7,046 bases of DNA from an uncultured Saprospiraceae bacterium (lineage in GTDB: Bacteria; Bacteroidota; Bacteroidia; Chitinophagales; Saprospiraceae). A model generated the notes under the pieces. That model was not told where the DNA came from, did not search any database, and saw only the letters and a list, made by a program, of their open reading frames with translations. The number at the start of each line of letters is the position of its first letter. Within the stretch, counting starts at the first letter, position 1. A program made the translations under genes and the position numbers. The stretch lies in contig CALGLY010000325.1 in NCBI GenBank assembly GCA_937959095.1, positions 1 to 7,046 on the forward strand, written 5' to 3'. This document shows positions 6,250 to 7,046 of this stretch, piece by piece.

Positions 6250-6253
6250 CGGG
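6237..6253. terminator. Small dyad at the convergent ends of the hydrolase remnant and YpdA
   Basis: CCCGTT (6237-6242) and AACGGG (6248-6253) form a perfect 6-bp stem with a TAATT loop. It spans the stop codon of the hydrolase remnant and lies 13 bp after the YpdA stop on the other strand. No U-tract follows on either strand, so a bidirectional terminator is only suggested by position. Confidence 0.3.
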
Positions 6254-6266
6254 AGGCACTTATCCT

Positions 6267-7046
6267 CTATTTTATTGCCATTAATGTCTCCTTCCTTAAA
6301 AGATCCCCCACAATAATCGCCCCATGATCGCGCGTATTTTCGATGAATAATTTACTCGTCTGCATCCCTGCACAAATCACCCCTGCGAGATAGACATTCG
6401 GGAGGTTCGTTTCCAAGGTTTCGGTATCGTAAATCGGGATTTGGGCAGCATCTGCGGAAATTTGAATGCCTAATTTTTTTAGAAAACCAAAATTCGGGTG
6501 ATAGCCTGTCATTGCCAATACGAAATCATTCGCTATCGTCACCTTGCCTTTGGGCGTTTTTAAAATGACTTCTTTTGCTCTTATTTTTTCGATGGTGCTA
6601 TTAAAATAAGTCGGTATCGAGCCTTCTTTGATGCGGTTTTCTAGATTGGGTTTTATCCAATACTTTACTTTCTCGCTCACTTCCTTTCCACGTATAGCCA
6701 TGGTGACCTTCGTGCCTTTTTGCCACAGTTCCAGCGCCACTTGCGCTGCCGAATTCTTCGCGCCTACTACTAGCACTTCCTGCCCGATGTAGGGATGCAC
6801 ATTGTCGTAATAATGCTTCACTTTCGGCAAATCTTCACCAGAAATACCCAGCAGATTAGGCGTATCGTAGTAGCCCGTAGCGACTACTACCGCCTTTGTC
6901 GTATAGTTGTTTTTAGAACTTATAATTTCATATCCTTCCTCTGGGAGTGCGCGTAAATCCTGCACTTCTTCATAGAAACGAAGCTTCAATTTCCAGCTTT
7001 GCACAATGCGGCGATAGTATTCTAAGGCTTCGCGGCGCGTGGGTTT
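6267..7046 (-). CDS. ypdA: YpdA-like bacillithiol disulfide reductase, 3' part
   Basis: The visible 259 residues plus stop are the C-terminal four fifths of a protein usually about 320-330 residues long; the missing N-terminus would hold the first FAD-binding GxGxxG. The frame continues to the right edge, so the GTG at 7004 is not the start: PTRREALEYYRRIV precedes it and fits the family. Visible signs, numbered from the edge, are VVVATGYYDTPN (53-64), VLVVGAKNSAAQVALEL (92-108; the NAD(P)H-binding loop), LAMTGYHPNF (177-186) and NVYLAGVICAGMQTSKLFIENTRDHG (217-242; the second FAD contact). YpdA (Bdr) is a cytoplasmic flavoprotein that reduces oxidised bacillithiol with NADPH. Bacillithiol occurs in many Bacteroidota, so that role is likely but not shown here. 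It is convergent with the hydrolase remnant, 17 bp away. Confidence 0.9.
   Translation of the reverse strand, partial: KPTRREALEYYRRIVQSWKLKLRFYEEVQDLRALPEEGYEIISSKNNYTTKAVVVATGYYDTPNLLGISGEDLPKVKHYYDNVHPYIGQEVLVVGAKNSAAQVALELWQKGTKVTMAIRGKEVSEKVKYWIKPNLENRIKEGSIPTYFNSTIEKIRAKEVILKTPKGKVTIANDFVLAMTGYHPNFGFLKKLGIQISADAAQIPIYDTETLETNLPNVYLAGVICAGMQTSKLFIENTRDHGAIIVGDLLRKETLMAIK

Noticed and set aside
6961..7004. GTG at 7004 as start of the reductase
   Set aside because: Family sequence continues in frame upstream to the window edge, and the FAD-binding N-terminus would be missing from a protein starting there.

Overview
The window looks like chromosomal DNA of a member of the Bacteroidota. Two points support this: two adjacent lipoproteins carry acidic residues directly after the lipobox cysteine and belong to families paired in that phylum (DUF4856 and imelysin), and the best promoter matches the Bacteroidota TAnnTTTG -7 box. 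No clear Shine-Dalgarno sequences precede the genes. The right-edge gene is a YpdA-type bacillithiol disulfide reductase, which fits bacillithiol-making Bacteroidota. The genus cannot be told from the sequence.

Left half (1-3492), all on the minus strand and probably one operon read right to left: promoter and a Fur/PerR-like 15-bp palindrome (3437-3492), a DUF4856 lipoprotein (2324-3424), an imelysin-family lipoprotein (1216-2298), an 89-bp long-hairpin repeat (1119-1207), and the first 365 codons of a polytopic membrane protein that runs off the left edge (1-1096). The last gene is the most interesting item. It belongs to the HTTM/vitamin K-dependent gamma-carboxylase superfamily, and as far as I can align it from memory it follows the human gamma-glutamyl carboxylase throughout the visible part, including equivalents of the catalytic-base lysine (K218) and the essential histidine (H160). 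The unit reads as an iron- or metal-responsive envelope system: two surface or periplasmic lipoproteins plus a membrane enzyme that may modify exported protein.

Centre (3493-5610): a divergent intergenic region, then a GNAT acetyltransferase of the FR47-like type on the plus strand (3684-4376). It converges on, and overlaps by 9 bp, an MFS transporter of the MosC/YbjJ type on the minus strand (4368-5534). The transporter has no in-frame ATG upstream of its first membrane segment and probably starts at TTG.

Right part (5611-7046): a plus-strand remnant of a class C beta-lactamase-like serine hydrolase that has lost its N-terminal catalytic half, then, convergent, the C-terminal 259 codons of a YpdA-like FAD/NAD(P)H thiol-disulfide reductase running off the right edge. 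No tRNA, rRNA, CRISPR array, transposase or phage gene was seen. No gene-free stretch exceeds 300 bp.
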